A stretch of DNA of 17,552 nt, from NCBI GenBank assembly GCA_964567045.1, contig CAZMLE010000075.1, positions 1-17,552 on the forward strand. The letters are read 5' to 3'. Position 1 is the first letter of the stretch, and each line of letters begins with the position of its first letter. The stretch is from JAFNGF01 sp964567045. GTDB taxonomy: Bacteria; Planctomycetota; Phycisphaerae; Sedimentisphaerales; Anaerobacaceae. Under the pieces are notes generated by a model. The model was given only the letters and a program-made list of their open reading frames with translations, ran no database searches and was not told the origin of the DNA. The translations under genes and the position numbers were made by a program. Shown here in pieces: positions 7,153 through 15,027 of this stretch.

Positions 7153-7240
7153 TTCATTTTGGCATTTCCCCCATCAAAGGTGCCGTATCTGGTTATTCCG
7201 CCTCTATCTTCTATCGACTGGAATAAGAGGCAAGATAACC
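7153..7240. repeat. 88-bp hairpin repeat, copy A
   Basis: It aligns without gaps to 7977-8064, with about 71 of 88 bases identical in my hand alignment. It contains a stem TGGTTAT (7190-7196) with ATAACCA (7235-7241) and an inner stem GCCTCT (7200-7205) with AGAGGC (7226-7231), separated by a symmetric 3x3 internal loop. It lies in the 332-base gap (7016-7347) upstream of the Nmad3-like gene. Apart from this element I see no gene in that gap. Confidence 0.75.
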
Positions 7241-7347
7241 AAAAGGTCAAAGGGCCGAAGCGAAAAGGACAGAAAGGGGCAATTCTTGGAGCTCAGATGC
7301 GTTATTTATCGGGGCGGCATCGGCTGCGGACTGCTGTGCGCAGTGTA

Positions 7348-7755
7348 TCAATTGTGAGTGAAAACCAAATCGCCCAAATCGCGCCCTTGATAGCTCCACC
7401 CCTTAGAGGTAATGAAGTTGATCAAGGCACCGGTGGTGAAATATGTGCCGGCCGAACTGCCTACAACGTATGTTTCTATCTCAGGATAGCGGCTCCGTAT
7501 CTGTTCAAAGGTTATTTTTATCCTACCCCCGCTTTCGAGGGCTTTGGAGAATACCTCCGGACCCCAACCTTCGCTCGACTCTTCAGTCAATTCAACCATC
7601 AGGACCCGACCTTTGAGGGGGTTTGAAACCGTTGGGGTGGGAGCGCCCTGCTGATAGGTGGCATACAGAAGCCCAACTACTGCCAACCCGATGACTATCA
7701 TGATTAGTGAGACTGCTGGATTGTTTCCTTTCCTCATTGCGTTTTCCTGATTCAT
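7348..7755 (-). CDS. Small membrane-anchored protein of unknown function
   Basis: A 135-aa protein with a short basic N-terminus (MNQENAMRKGNNP) and one hydrophobic helix (about 15-35, SLIMIVIGLAVVGLLYA), then a polar linker QQGAPTPTVSNP. The remaining 90-residue extracytoplasmic domain contains RVLMVELTEESSEGWGPEVF and ends GRDLGDLVFTHN. It is probably a type II membrane protein with its C-terminus outside the cytoplasm. ATG 7755 is chosen because GGAGG lies five bases upstream; the frame extends to 7791 without a ribosome site. No family is recognised. It is flanked on both sides by copies of the 88-bp hairpin repeat, so the repeat-gene-repeat unit may have moved or been duplicated as a block. 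Confidence 0.65.
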   Translation of the reverse strand: MNQENAMRKGNNPAVSLIMIVIGLAVVGLLYATYQQGAPTPTVSNPLKGRVLMVELTEESSEGWGPEVFSKALESGGRIKITFEQIRSRYPEIETYVVGSSAGTYFTTGALINFITSKGWSYQGRDLGDLVFTHN

Positions 7756-7976
7756 TTCGTTCCTCCCTTCTTTACCTCCAGACCAGAACACAGAGCTTCA
7801 ACCATAACTGTTCCAGCCGTGACCGACTTCGTTGGGTCATCTGTGGCCCCAAGGATTTCCACAACGTTTCAATCAAAAGTGCAAACCCCCTGGTGTTTCC
7901 TCCGAACTTGCTATCGGCCAAAACGTAAGGCTGTATAAGTTTTTTGTGTCAGCGCACAAACGCGTACGCGGAACAG

Positions 7977-8064
7977 TTCATTTTGGCATTTTTCACCCCA
8001 AAGTTGCCGGATCTCGTTATTTTGCCACCAGCTACTATCGACCGGAATAAGGGGCAAGATAACG
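7977..8064. repeat. 88-bp hairpin repeat, copy B
   Basis: Second copy of the element at 7153-7240, same orientation, 824 bases away. The outer stem is TCGTTAT (8014-8020) with ATAACGA (8059-8065). Compared with copy A the second base pair changed from G-C to C-G on both arms, a compensatory change. TTT (8021-8023) faces AAG (8056-8058), so the copy-A internal loop is closed here; the inner stem GCCACC/AGGGGC has two mismatches. The loop CTATCGACYGGAATAAG is nearly invariant. The 220 bases between the small membrane protein gene and this copy hold no gene that I can see. Confidence 0.75.
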
Positions 8065-8189
8065 AAGAAGCGAAAATGGTGCGAAATGCTACTCTGCGAA
8101 GTTAGCTTTGCTAGGAAGCACGAGTACCACACCCTACAATCATAATCCGGAAAAATCCGTGTTAATCTGTGTCTAATTGAGGATTTTCC

Positions 8190-8218
8190 TTTACGGCCAA
8201 GTGCTTTCTGGGTATAAT
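8190..8218 (+). promoter_or_regulatory. Promoter-like sequence with no clear gene downstream
   Basis: TTTACG (8190-8195, 4/6), 17 bases, then a perfect TATAAT (8213-8218). What follows is AG-rich low-complexity DNA, and the next genes (tRNA-Thr, larE) are over 600 bases away. It may be a relic or drive a non-coding transcript. Confidence 0.3.
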
Positions 8219-8249
8219 ATGCCCGTAACTAATGGAATAGAAGCACACT

Positions 8250-8516
8250 AAAAAGAACAGAATACAGAATACAGAAGACAGGAGACAGGAGACAGAAGCT
8301 TGCCCTGAGCGCAGCCGAAGGGACAGAATACAGAATACAGAAAACAGGAGACAGCCTGTCCGGCGTAGCCTTGGTGGAGTCGGAAAGACGCAGGTCAGAA
8401 CCGCGAGCCTCAGCAAGCGGGTGTTCATTAGGTTATCAGATGATCAGAAAATCAGGGAATCAGAAGACAGATGACAGAGGACAGAAGGCAGAAGACAGGA
8501 GGCAGTAAACAGAAAC
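8250..8516. repeat. AG-rich interspersed low-complexity repeats
   Basis: Units of ACAGAATACAG and GACAGGAGACAG recur at about 8255-8300, 8320-8355 and, degraded, 8460-8516. Between the first two lies GCCCTGAGCGCAGCCGAAGG (about 8302-8321). The segment gives apparently open minus-strand frames (8162-8428) of low-complexity Leu/Ser/Cys/Phe residues, which are not credible proteins. I associate this DNA with uncultured planctomycete intergenic regions. Confidence 0.7.
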
Positions 8517-8803
8517 ATGAGAAACAGAGATGATTGGGATTTTTAGGCAAAAGAAGGCCAATCTCCACAGTGTTTTATGCAAAACAAAGCCAATTCCCGA
8601 AGAGCCAGAATGAACGCAAAGGGTTTTTCACAAAGTGATTATGAAAACAAGACGGGTTTCGCAGTCCAAGAAAACAAACCCAATCAAAGCCAATCTGGAA
8701 ACAGAAGTCATAAGACAGAAGTCAGAAGACAGAGTTCTGTCCTCCGTTCTCGGTCCTCTGTCCTCTGGCCGCGGCGTCTGCTCATTAACCCGATGAAGCC
8801 TCT
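8517..8803. other. Gene-free repeat-derived stretch before tRNA-Thr
   Basis: About 290 bases with no credible gene. The plus-strand frame reads MQNKANSRRARMNAKGFSQ then DYENKTGFAVQENKPNQSQS. I recall this type of peptide (NKAN..., DYENK..., ENKPN...) recurring many times in unrelated places of Phycisphaerae-type genomes, which suggests a dispersed DNA repeat and not a protein. It then runs into AG/TC-rich DNA (8700-8770) containing inverted CAGAGGACAG/CTGTCCTCTG-type copies. It must not be read as the N-terminus of larE. Confidence 0.5.
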
Positions 8804-8831
8804 TTGCAAACCAGGCAATGATCAGTATTAT
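8804..8831 (+). promoter_or_regulatory. Candidate promoter of tRNA-Thr and larE
   Basis: TTGCAA (8804-8809, 4/6), 16-base spacer, TATTAT (8826-8831, 5/6). Initiation would be near 8838, seven bases before the mature tRNA 5' end. It would produce a tRNA-larE transcript if no terminator intervenes; none is seen between tRNA and larE. Confidence 0.45.
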
Positions 8832-8844
8832 AGCCGGCATATTG

Positions 8845-8916
8845 GCCGATGTAGCTCAACGGTAGAGCACGGCTTTCGTAAAGCCGGGGTTGAGGGTCCG
8901 AATCCCTCCATCGGCT
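8845..8916 (+). tRNA. tRNA-Thr (anticodon CGT)
   Basis: Full cloverleaf. Acceptor GCCGATG (8845-8851) pairs with CATCGGC (8909-8915). Anticodon stem CGGCT (8870-8874) pairs with AGCCG (8882-8886) around loop TTCGTAA, with anticodon CGT at 8877-8879. T stem GAGGG (8892-8896) pairs with CCCTC (8904-8908) around TCCGAAT. CCA is not encoded. Confidence 0.97.
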
Positions 8917-8918
8917 TT

Positions 8919-9752
8919 GTGAATCTACAAGAAAAGCACAATTCGCTTAAGGAAACCCTTAAGAAACTGGGGCGAGTGGTTATCGCGTACTCCGGCGGGG
9001 TGGATAGCACGTTTCTGCTGAAAGTAGCGGTCGGTACGCTGGGGGCTGAAAATGTCCTTGCCTGCATGAGCGTCGGGCCTTCTGAACCTGCTAACCAACT
9101 GCAAAGAGCGGCTGAAGTTGCAAAGAGTATTGGCGCAGAACTTCAGATCGTAGAGGCGAACGAACTTGCCGACCCGAATTTCACTGCCAACAAGGCCGAC
9201 AGGTGCTTTCACTGCAAATCGCATCTCTGCAAGGTTCTGCTGGATATTGCCCGACAAAGAGGCTTTAACCACGTTGTCTTCGGCACCAACTACGACGACC
9301 TTGACGATTTTCGTCCCGGCAACCGCGCGATGAAGATCTTCGGCATCCGCTCACCTCTGGCTGAGGCCAACCTCACAAAGAGCGACATCCGCCGGCTAAG
9401 CAGCGAAATGAACTTACCCACCGCTGACCTGCCGGCCTCGCCCTGCCTGGCATCCAGAATCGCTTATGGCATCGAGGTAACCGAACAACGGCTAAGGCAA
9501 ATTGACGAAGCCGAGGACTTCTTGAGGGAATTAGGTTTGGTGGAGTTCCGCGTTCGGCATCACGACACCATTGCACGAATTGAGGTGAATCCGAAAGATC
9601 TCGAAAAAATCACCGCCGAGCCGCTTCGCTCGCAGATTGTTGACAAGATAAAATCGCTCGGCTTTAAGTTCGTAACCGTTGACCTGCAGGGCTTCCGCTC
9701 CGGCTCACTAAATGAACCGCTGTCAGACGAGGAGAAGCGAAAAAGTCTTTAA
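8919..9752 (+). CDS. larE: LarE, sulfur transferase for nickel-pincer cofactor synthesis
   Basis: A 277-aa PP-loop ATPase of the LarE family, nearly the length of the Lactobacillus enzyme (276 by recall). LarE adenylates the carboxylates of pyridinium-3,5-biscarboxylic acid mononucleotide and inserts sulfur, after which LarC adds nickel for LarA. The PP-loop is SGGVDS (25-30). The sulfur-donating cysteine lies in LPASPCLASR as C176, the same number as in the characterised protein. A CxxC pair (RCFHCK, C96 and C99) is also present, as in the three-cysteine forms reported to hold a [4Fe-4S] cluster. The start is GTG 8919, two bases after the tRNA; the frame is open upstream to 8577, but that would translate the tRNA gene. 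There is no classic ribosome site, only GAGGG inside the tRNA T arm. The LarA partner is at 1618-2904. Confidence 0.92.
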   Translation: MNLQEKHNSLKETLKKLGRVVIAYSGGVDSTFLLKVAVGTLGAENVLACMSVGPSEPANQLQRAAEVAKSIGAELQIVEANELADPNFTANKADRCFHCKSHLCKVLLDIARQRGFNHVVFGTNYDDLDDFRPGNRAMKIFGIRSPLAEANLTKSDIRRLSSEMNLPTADLPASPCLASRIAYGIEVTEQRLRQIDEAEDFLRELGLVEFRVRHHDTIARIEVNPKDLEKITAEPLRSQIVDKIKSLGFKFVTVDLQGFRSGSLNEPLSDEEKRKSL

Positions 9753-9789
9753 TCTCACATTTGGCCCGCAGTTTTGCCGCGGGTTCTAC

Positions 9790-9845
9790 ACATGCAGCAT
9801 CGCCGCGAGCGATGTAGACGCGGGTGACGCATGTTCAGCTTTTTC
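9790..9845 (+). terminator. Possible terminator or structured region after larE
   Basis: CATCGC (9798-9803) pairs with GCGATG (9809-9814) around CGCGA, nested within ACATGC (9790-9795) and GCATGT (9829-9834), followed by TTCAGCTTTTT. The T-run is seven bases from the outer stem, so termination is possible but not textbook. The larE-helicase gap (9753-10025) holds no gene I can support. Confidence 0.35.
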
Positions 9846-9934
9846 CTTGTTCTATCTACCACAGGACCGACTGGCCCGAATGGATGAGAAACTTCAAAGA
9901 ATACTGACAAAGCCCGTTGGCATCCAGGTTTAGT

Positions 9935-9953
9935 CCCCTGCTTTACGCAGGGG
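9935..9953. terminator. GC-rich hairpin between convergent larE and helicase genes
   Basis: CCCCTGC (9935-9941) and GCAGGGG (9947-9953) form a perfect 7-bp stem around TTTAC. There is no T-run on either side. Lying between convergent genes it may act in transcript 3' ends on either strand. It could also be the relic of a dispersed repeat. Confidence 0.4.
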
Positions 9954-10025
9954 GTCCTGTCAAATATTTCCCCCGCCAAGCCTGCCCCCTTGTTTAGTCG
10001 TTATTGGTAGGACAACGCCCTTTTC

Positions 10026-13000
10026 TTATGTTCCCCCTTTACGTATATCGATTATACGCAAATGTGCTTTACGGGTTGGTAGTATTACCTCAACTACTTG
10101 TCCGACGGATGCCCCCAAGAGCGACTGTGCAATCGGTGTATTGACATTTATTTCTCCCGATTCAGGATTTGAAGGGCCGCGCGTGATAAGTGCCTGCTTT
10201 TCTGAATCCGGTTCCTCCTCATCGACGTAAACCACCGTATCGCCGACCTCGACTCTTTTACCGCAAGCTTTCTTGACTTCTCCCGCTACATCGGATCGTT
10301 CCACAGTCGATGCTTGTTCATACTTCGGATAAATACCTCTTTCTTCGAGCATACGCCATAAACCGCTCAATGCGACCTCTTTATTTGCATAAAAAGCAGA
10401 TTCCCTGACGATATAAAATACCCACTTGCATCGTTCCAGCTTCCGCTGACGCTCCATATCCCGCTCATACTGCTCGGCGCCATGCCAGTAATCTCCGTAA
10501 CATTCAACGGCTAAACGCGATTGTCCCCCTTCGATAACGATATCTATGAATTTGCGCGCAATCTCTAACTGTGGAATTACTTTGTAACCTCTGCCCGCTA
10601 TTTCTAACGCGACATCCACCTCAAACCAGCTATCGAAAGGTTGCGGTGGTTTTTCAATAGAGCGATTAGCCCGTTCAGATTGCTTTCTCAGATCATCAAC
10701 AACTATGCCTGCGATCTCTTGTATTCGAGTTTCCTCAAAATGTTTCAGGAGACGCTTGCGGAGACAAGTATCGCCCAAGTCGTTCTGTGTAACAGAATGA
10801 AACAACCACATTTGATCTTTTGCTCTGCTTGCTGCAACGTTGAAACTTCTCTCATAAGTATCTCTTGCCATTGCTCCGATTCTCTCATTCGGCGCCGCTA
10901 CCATCGAGAGAAACATTACATCCCGCTCATCTCCCTGGAAACTGTATGGATTTCCGCAAATAAGCCTCCGTTTATCCATTTCTTCTGCGCCTAAACGCTC
11001 CAATAATTGCCTTTCAATCAATCCGGCTTGAGCATTTCCCTGAAGGACGATAACTCCCATAGTTTTATCTCTATACCCATCGTCTTTACAGAGTTCCACT
11101 ATTTTATTGACTATGGCTTCTGCTTCAGGACGGTTGATGACGCGGTTTTCGGATCCTTCTCGATAACCATTATCAAGATATACGTGTTTGATGGGTTCAA
11201 GTCTGTCTGCTCCGTATTGCCTGAGTGCAATCAAGGGTGTATCGGAATAGCAAAGGTCATTAGAGAATCGAATAATCTCAGGCATACAGCGGAAATGTTC
11301 ACGCAATGATACGCGGTGAGTTGCGAAAAGGCGCTTTCCGTGATCAAAAAGACTTACGTGCAAGCCGAAAGATGGTTTGAACTTAAAGTCGTACAGGAAT
11401 TCCTCCATCAGGCGATGAACAGCATTTTCTGGGACACCTGGAGAATCTGGACTGATTTGCTTGTCATCCCCAACGATGAGTATTTTCTTCGAGAGGTAAA
11501 AAAGAGGAATTGCCTCAAAACCACACTGCGATGCTTCGTCAACTATGATTACATCAAATATTCCGGGAGAAGGATCCACCGTATCCCATACCCTATGAAG
11601 GGGCATGACCCACGCTGGAACTGCTTCGCGACACTCATCAAGGCTTCTTTGTGCTTCGCGGCGGCGCCAATTGTCGTGTTTTCCCCTTCCCGTTTTAGTT
11701 ATTTTGCTTATCATTAGCCGCCAATTCTCCATATGTTTCCTGTGGTCTTCCTTCATCCTGCTGAAACAAAACGACCATGCCTTGAGGGATGCGATATGAG
11801 CAATAATTTTACTTATCTCTGATTCGACCTGCTGTGCACGCCTTTCAAGACTGGGTGCATCTTCTTTACGGATATAATCCTGAAGCCAAGTGCGAGCTTT
11901 AGCCCAACGCCAAGCATCTGGAAACAACCTGATTCGTTCATTCCAAGAAGGATCTGCGCAGTTTTGTGAAAGTTTATCTGCTAAATTAGGCGTAACCTGC
12001 TTTATTGTTTGAAGCGTTTTTTCGGCCCAACCAGCAGATTCCTTCTCTCGGTCTAACTCGTCGATCTTTGCGTAGGCACGAGCGTACGCGTCCATGTTGC
12101 GCGATCGAATCGCTTCCAGTAGTTCCTTCGTCACAGGGTGAGCATTGCTTCTGGCTGCAAACACTGCTGTCGGAGAATCTACCCGCTCAATCTCATACTT
12201 GGCTTTGCGGCTGTTGATTCCGGCAATCATACTGTCGCATGTATGAGCAAGTTTCTGCAGGGCGGATTCTTCGTACCATACGGGCTCAACAGGATTACGG
12301 CATTGCGTTAATATCTTTTTGCAGTGATTGAACTTCTCCTCAAGGGAAAGGATGTCACGAAGTGTATCTGATAAGGATACAAATGCCCTAAACTGCAAAT
12401 TGTATGGACCTTTTGGTCTTTCAGAACATCCGGTCCAGTATTCCCAACCCTGCCCTAATTCAATCTGAACTCTCAAAGCATCTACCAGCAAGCCAACATT
12501 CTCAAGGCAGTTGCACGGGCGACCGTTGACTCGAATTGTTTTGATTATGTACCTTACGGGTTTGATAATCCCTGGGCAGAATGGACCCCAACCTAACTTG
12601 CCTCCGTTTGAGAGGTGATTTTTTATAACCAAGCCGTCTTCATAAACCGCTTTGGTGTCACTATTTTCAGGCAGAGTTATATTTGTGGAATCGGCTTTCT
12701 GAACGATATCCGTTAGATTGCTTATCGTCTGGTCGGAAAATCTGATTAATTCCTCCCAGATTGCGCAATTTCCTAAAGCTACGTCCCGGATCGCGCCGGG
12801 GATCCAATCATGAGGTATCGACTTTATCCTATGTATTTCGCTCGATAATTGATTCAGGCTATCCCGAATTAAATGAATCAGGTCTTCTTTTAAATTGGAA
12901 ATGGCCTGAAAAAAATCAGTATCGATACCGGCCGATAAGGTTTTCTCCTGTTCCGCAGCTTCTTGTTCTTGCCTTACAAGAAACTCGAACTGTTGAGCAT

Positions 13001-14777
13001 TTGGAATTGAATTAAGACCGGGCCAAGACTGTTCAAGTTCTTTCTTCTTCTCATCCGTCAGGACACGCAGCCCGTTCAGCAATTTGTATAGCTCTGTTTC
13101 AGATACAGGACATTCGCAGTCAAGAGGAACTTCATCGGTTAACCACCCATATTTGTTTTCATCTCTTTTCAATTCCCGGGCGATTTGAGCCGCTGTGCCT
13201 CGGTATGCGCCATCGGCGACACTCTGTGAGTGAGTCTCGGACTCCCGAATGGCTCGTAGTCTATTTGTTATTGCTGCTTTCTCCTTTCTCAAACGATAAA
13301 GGTCATCTTCCCCTTTTTGAATTCCTTTTTGTGCGTTTTCAAAAAGATTTGAATCCTCATTCTTTTGAAGAATTGAATTTACACTTGCCTCTAATGCTTT
13401 TCTTTCTTCAATGCCGCTTCCCAGCAGATTTATGCAAAGCGGGCGCATCTCTTTGGGGAGATGTCCTTCAAGAACCTTTAATGCTCGTGGAGTTTTCGCC
13501 GTAACAAGTATTCGTTGACCTGTAGCAAGCAAATGGCAAATAAGATTAGCGATCGTGTGCGATTTGCCCGTCCCAGGAGGACCCTGGACAAGTACTCCAT
13601 TTGCAACCTGGATTTTTTCTATGATACGTCTTTGTTCTTCATTAAAAGGTTTTGGGAAGTAGATTTCGCCAGGGACCTGTACACTTGGGTCACCCACCCC
13701 TTCCGGAACGGTTCGACCATCATCGTCCGGTATCTCTGCAATATCCCTAAATTCAGGAGGTATTATTTCTCCATCTTCGATCCTCTTTTTCATTCGTTTT
13801 AATACTTCTGTCAAACCTCTGATTGACCTTTTGCTCAAAATGAGCGCGGGAGCGTATTCGACGACAGGCTTTTCAGAATACTGGGCAGTCTTTGGCTCCA
13901 GCCGGTCATGATACTCGCCAAGAGTATTGATTGAGTGAACAAGGGCTTTTAGGACTCCCTCTATACAATTTTTATCCCAGGGGTCGTCCTCAGCGTTCAT
14001 AAGACCGGTTTTTGCCGTTTCTTCCGCCCGAACCGGCTGCTCTTCGATGTCCAGCATATCCAATTCCGGCCTGAGATTCGCACCATCCGGATTGGATCTG
14101 ACAGTGAATTTTCCTAAACGTGGTTCGAATTCAAGGGCTGCATTTGCAGCGACAAGATGTCGTCTTACTCTTTGATTGCTTGGGGTCTGCCAGGTCAACA
14201 GCCCTAATCCCAAAACCAATTCATACTCTTCGCCAAGTCTTAATTGTTCCTGATGAATGGCAAAAAGAGTGGAATAGACTTCGTGAACCTCTTCCCATTT
14301 TTTGTGTTGTTCAGACCATGGGAGCCATTTCTGCTCAACATACTTATTCCATTCTTCTCTAACTCGGTGACAATTCTCCAAATATATCGTTTGGTTGAGA
14401 TATTGAGGCTGATCCGAGCCTTCTTTCCATCCCGGATTTTTAACCTGCTGTATAATCGTCTCCAAAAGAGCAGGCAAATCTTTAGTGTCTTTGATGGTGT
14501 TATTATTGATCCAATGAAGGCATATCTCTGGTGGGCTTGGAAGTTCCGGTTCTCGATATGTCTGTACCTCCATCCAAATATCCTGGTCGTATTCCTCACT
14601 TATTCCCCATGCCTGAGTAAAACATCCTTTTTCTCGTGGAATTTTATGTATCCAAAGTACCTGAGAATCTTCAGATAACTCTCTTACAATTTTTGTACGA
14701 AGAGATGCCAGTCTCGTTAGATATTCAACGAGACGAATTGCCCGTTTTTCATCCCCTAATACAAACTCAGACGTCAC
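10026..14777 (-). CDS. SF1 helicase fused to REase-like nuclease and GreA/GreB C-terminal domain
   Basis: A 1583-aa three-part protein. Residues 1-370 form an N-terminal domain (EYLTRLASLRTKIVRELSED, FTQAWGISEEYDQDIWMEVQ) that I know only as typical of large 'AAA domain-containing' helicases. The SF1/UPF1-like helicase follows: Walker A GPPGTGKS 399-406, a long helical insert to about 1060, Walker B VIIVDEASQC 1076-1085, motif III VGDDKQISP 1102-1110, motif IV REHFRCMP 1159-1166, motif V PYSFQGDERDV 1277-1287, motif VI NVAASRAKDQ 1313-1322. Residues 1384-1480 are a PD-(D/E)xK/Vsr-like nuclease (RKFIDIVIE, AVECYGDYWHG). Residues 1507-1580 match the GreA/GreB C-terminal fold (VGDTVVYVD, INVNTPIAQSLLGASVGQVV). 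The start is GTG 14777, directly after an in-frame TGA at 14784-14786, with a GAGG about 11 bases upstream. It is monocistronic. A defence role is inferred from helicase-Vsr precedents. Confidence 0.9.
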   Translation of the reverse strand: MTSEFVLGDEKRAIRLVEYLTRLASLRTKIVRELSEDSQVLWIHKIPREKGCFTQAWGISEEYDQDIWMEVQTYREPELPSPPEICLHWINNNTIKDTKDLPALLETIIQQVKNPGWKEGSDQPQYLNQTIYLENCHRVREEWNKYVEQKWLPWSEQHKKWEEVHEVYSTLFAIHQEQLRLGEEYELVLGLGLLTWQTPSNQRVRRHLVAANAALEFEPRLGKFTVRSNPDGANLRPELDMLDIEEQPVRAEETAKTGLMNAEDDPWDKNCIEGVLKALVHSINTLGEYHDRLEPKTAQYSEKPVVEYAPALILSKRSIRGLTEVLKRMKKRIEDGEIIPPEFRDIAEIPDDDGRTVPEGVGDPSVQVPGEIYFPKPFNEEQRRIIEKIQVANGVLVQGPPGTGKSHTIANLICHLLATGQRILVTAKTPRALKVLEGHLPKEMRPLCINLLGSGIEERKALEASVNSILQKNEDSNLFENAQKGIQKGEDDLYRLRKEKAAITNRLRAIRESETHSQSVADGAYRGTAAQIARELKRDENKYGWLTDEVPLDCECPVSETELYKLLNGLRVLTDEKKKELEQSWPGLNSIPNAQQFEFLVRQEQEAAEQEKTLSAGIDTDFFQAISNLKEDLIHLIRDSLNQLSSEIHRIKSIPHDWIPGAIRDVALGNCAIWEELIRFSDQTISNLTDIVQKADSTNITLPENSDTKAVYEDGLVIKNHLSNGGKLGWGPFCPGIIKPVRYIIKTIRVNGRPCNCLENVGLLVDALRVQIELGQGWEYWTGCSERPKGPYNLQFRAFVSLSDTLRDILSLEEKFNHCKKILTQCRNPVEPVWYEESALQKLAHTCDSMIAGINSRKAKYEIERVDSPTAVFAARSNAHPVTKELLEAIRSRNMDAYARAYAKIDELDREKESAGWAEKTLQTIKQVTPNLADKLSQNCADPSWNERIRLFPDAWRWAKARTWLQDYIRKEDAPSLERRAQQVESEISKIIAHIASLKAWSFCFSRMKEDHRKHMENWRLMISKITKTGRGKHDNWRRREAQRSLDECREAVPAWVMPLHRVWDTVDPSPGIFDVIIVDEASQCGFEAIPLFYLSKKILIVGDDKQISPDSPGVPENAVHRLMEEFLYDFKFKPSFGLHVSLFDHGKRLFATHRVSLREHFRCMPEIIRFSNDLCYSDTPLIALRQYGADRLEPIKHVYLDNGYREGSENRVINRPEAEAIVNKIVELCKDDGYRDKTMGVIVLQGNAQAGLIERQLLERLGAEEMDKRRLICGNPYSFQGDERDVMFLSMVAAPNERIGAMARDTYERSFNVAASRAKDQMWLFHSVTQNDLGDTCLRKRLLKHFEETRIQEIAGIVVDDLRKQSERANRSIEKPPQPFDSWFEVDVALEIAGRGYKVIPQLEIARKFIDIVIEGGQSRLAVECYGDYWHGAEQYERDMERQRKLERCKWVFYIVRESAFYANKEVALSGLWRMLEERGIYPKYEQASTVERSDVAGEVKKACGKRVEVGDTVVYVDEEEPDSEKQALITRGPSNPESGEINVNTPIAQSLLGASVGQVVEVILPTRKAHLRIIDIRKGGT

Positions 14778-14981
14778 GGCTTGTCAAACCTCGAAGAATG
14801 TGCTCACTCTGCCCTATGAATGTCTTGCTTACCCACTCCTTATCGTGCTAAATCGAGCCGAATATCACATTTTCCGCCCGATAGTTCAAAATGCTCCCGA
14901 ATCTTCACGTTCACGCACCAGAAGCGCACAACCAGGAAATCGACTGCCGCTTTCCCAGATGCACTGCAAGACCGCACACTC

Positions 14982-14987
14982 ATTATA
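14982..14987 (-). promoter_or_regulatory. Candidate -10 element for the helicase gene
   Basis: A perfect TATAAT on the minus strand (TTTCAGTATAATGAG). The best -35 is TTGCGT at a long 20-base spacing, so the call is weak. It would leave a leader of roughly 200 bases before GTG 14777. Confidence 0.28.
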
Positions 14988-15027
14988 CTGAAATACCGCA
15001 CGAAGAAACGCAAAATTTTCTTGTCTC

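Noticed and set aside
8162..8428. 88-aa minus-strand open frame rich in Leu, Cys, Ser, Phe
   Set aside because: Composed of the AG-rich repeat read backwards; no ribosome site and no domain.
8250..8516. Variable-number tandem repeat within a coding region
   Set aside because: No credible reading frame spans it on either strand.
8577..8918. N-terminal 114-residue extension of larE in the same frame
   Set aside because: It translates the tRNA-Thr gene and low-complexity repeat DNA; LarE homology and normal length begin at GTG 8919.
9712..9933. 73-aa plus-strand open frame overlapping the end of larE
   Set aside because: Starts inside larE, runs through the inverted-repeat region, no ribosome site.
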